Shown: positions 62,162-64,000 of the stretch, piece after piece | Position numbering within the stretch: position 1 is the stretch's first letter | How the letters are laid out: each line of letters opens with the position of its first letter | Source of the DNA: Pseudocercospora fijiensis CIRAD86 | Taxonomy: Eukaryota; Ascomycota; Dothideomycetes; Mycosphaerellales; Mycosphaerellaceae | DNA length: 64,000 nt | NCBI RefSeq assembly: GCF_000340215.1 | Contig: NW_006921532.1 | Coordinates: 10,577,764-10,641,763, forward strand | Direction of reading: 5' to 3' | Made by a program: the position numbers and the translations under genes | Notes under the pieces: generated by a model | Database searches by the model: none | The model's input: the letters and a program-made list of their open reading frames with translations, nothing else | Told to the model about the DNA's origin: nothing

Positions 62162-64000
62162 GGTTGCAAAAATGAGTGTGAATAAGTGAGTGACTAGGGT
62201 GGAATGAATGACTGCGCCAAGGCGGAACGAAGGACTGGCTGGAGTGCAAGTAGATGCTGGTGAAGAGTTGGAGGGAAGGTCACAGATAGAGATATATACT
62301 ATCCTTCATGATGGCCTGAGGTCTTCAGTCTACGCGATCGACTTCTTTCATGCCACTGCTGGTCGGCTTGCTCTTCGGAAGAGCCATGAGCTCTCACATG
62401 TTCTTGCATAACGCAGATCAAGTTGTCAAGCGTTCGTGGCGTATATTCATGGCGCAAGAAGCATATAGCCTGTTTCACAATATCGCACTGCTTTGATACG
62501 GCCTCGCATCTTCCTGCCTCCCGATATCATTGGATCAAAAATCGCAGAGCAAATGTCGTTAGGGCGGAGCCGAGAGCAAGAAGCTGGACGGCTCGCTCAG
62601 ATTGTACAAAGAGAGTCAACCGAATGAACAGCTTCGGACATCCTTCCAAAGTTCTACGTTGGCTGCGTCCACGCCGTCTTGGCTGATAGACGATCGTTCC
62701 TTCATGGCGTAGGAGACAAGGCTTTGCCCAGAAACGTATCTGCTGGAAGGCCGAATAGACAGCTTAGGATCGAAGGAACTCGAGTCGAAGCATTGCGCCG
62801 ATGCAATAGCTGCATGAAGTGTAGATAGAGTGGCGGATGTTGTTCTTTGGGAGATCCACTGGTCAGTGCTTGGCAGAACGCGGCCGATCAGCCGAGCAGC
62901 GAATCAATCGATCGAAGAGCACAATCCCATTGAATGCAGCGACGCCGCTCACTTTTCGGAGAGTGTTTGATGGGCGAATGGGAATTGAGTCTTGTAGTTC
63001 GTCGCGGAATATCAGCCAGTGTCGAATGCTTTTGCGACCATTCTGTCTTGGCCCAGGCGGAGCGTCCGATAGAAATACTACTGACATTATCCCGCAGCGC
63101 AATAGCCCGCCGAAAGTTATCCGCAATGCGCGTAAAAGGAGTAGCGGAGATGCTCGAGTCGTGTGAGAGCACGCACTGACAAGTTGGAGGGAGTGGAAAG
63201 GACTGCCTGGACATCAACCGGCGAAAGCTGGCTGTCAGACACCAAGGCAGCTGCCTCGCTTTGGTTGTGACTGTGAGCCTCACATTATTGTCTTCCCAAA
63301 CGGCCATTGTGTGCGAATATCAGCTTTCAAAGTCCTGCATACGGTAACCAGTAATTGCAGTGGCAATGCGGTTCGCTTCTCTACCGTCACTGTTCCAACA
63401 AACGCCATTTGCGAGTACGATGTGTGTGTCTCTAGACTTCTCTTGCAAAACAGCGTAACTACTTCTTCAATGAATATGCCCAGCTCTTCAATCGGCGTCT
63501 ATGGCATGTCGAGCACATGATGGGCCATGTGCAAAGTCTCGAGGATGGAGTTCGTTTCGAGGAGAATTTTCATGGTCATCGCAATGCTCCGTGGGATCTG
63601 AGATCAACTCACGGCCAGCTCGCTCGCTGGAACTGATCGAGCAGATAATGCATCGTGGTCGTGGTGTGCGAAGGTGTTGTCGGTGGGTAGCATAGCAACC
63701 GAACAAGCTTCAGAAGAGTTTTCATTTCTCTGAGCGGCTTACGTAATCGTTCGTATTCACCTGCAGTTCAATTCTGCTGCTGCATCCCATTGCGACTGAC
63801 AATACATTGACTCTTTGCTCCCAAGAATATCTCAATGCTTCTCCTAGCTTGCACTCAGATGCTCAGCACGGCAATTCACCACAGCCGCCGCAGTTCGCTT
63901 GCACGCAGTATCGAGAGAGCGAACTGCAGTATATACATTAAGTCGTCAATACCCAGCTCAATAGCTGTACAGTCTTACTTCTCTTCAAAGATAACATCTA
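62162..64000. other. Upstream region of the subtilase gene and window end; no gene recognised
   Basis: A TATA-like TATATA at 62293-62298 lies about 132 bp before the subtilase start and may be its promoter. Beyond it, to the window end, I see no frame with convincing protein features. Genes with their body beyond 64000 cannot be excluded. Confidence 0.4.

Noticed and set aside
1..64000. CRISPR array, rRNA genes or prokaryotic mobile elements
   Set aside because: No regularly spaced short repeats or rRNA-like sequence were seen; all context is eukaryotic.

Overview
The window looks like nuclear DNA of a filamentous ascomycete (Pezizomycotina). Most genes have no introns or a few 55-60 nt GT-AG introns. 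Two blocks (about 1-4070 and 25376-31569) are AT-rich and almost free of CA/TG dinucleotides, which is the mark of repeat-induced point mutation (RIP) on transposons. The gene set is typically fungal: a multimodular NRPS, a Dsc3 subunit, a GH64 glucanase, an S8 subtilase and an RBR E3 ligase. The style suggests Dothideomycetes, but the sequence alone does not prove this.

Layout. (1) 1-4070: RIP-degraded transposon relics, namely one end of a LINE and a DDE-transposase-like relic. (2) 4277-25193: a gene island. It holds a 2-oxoglutarate/Fe(II) oxygenase divergently transcribed from a single-exon 4843-residue NRPS, which has the order A-T-C-A-T-C-C-A-T-C-A-T-C. It also holds a 6-TM membrane protein, an unannotated decayed type I PKS relic (KS-AT) on the minus strand at about 21740-23460, a frameshifted RCC1-like fragment and Dsc3. 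(3) 25376-31569: a long-inverted-repeat element whose left arm is split by a nearly 4.9 kb Tad1-like LINE flanked by a perfect 15-bp target duplication. A smaller palindromic copy is nested beside it. The composite sits in the short shared promoter of Dsc3 and a five-repeat Myb gene. (4) 31679-64000: ordinary gene-dense chromosome. It carries a Ser/Thr-rich secreted protein, BFR2, an RBR ligase, a GH64 glucanase, a decayed MFS transporter, a three-exon uS14 (S29) gene lacking most zinc cysteines, a NIPA-type transporter, V-ATPase subunit E, an alpha/beta hydrolase, several unknown genes, TSR1 and a secreted subtilase.

How the genes may work together. The NRPS and the adjacent oxygenase form a plausible biosynthetic unit: a four-adenylation-domain peptide synthetase plus an oxidative tailoring enzyme. 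The PKS relic 1.3 kb downstream suggests the locus once encoded more chemistry. The product cannot be named from sequence alone. The right half contains ribosome-assembly genes (BFR2, TSR1, uS14). The BFR2 promoter carries an inverted pair of telobox motifs.
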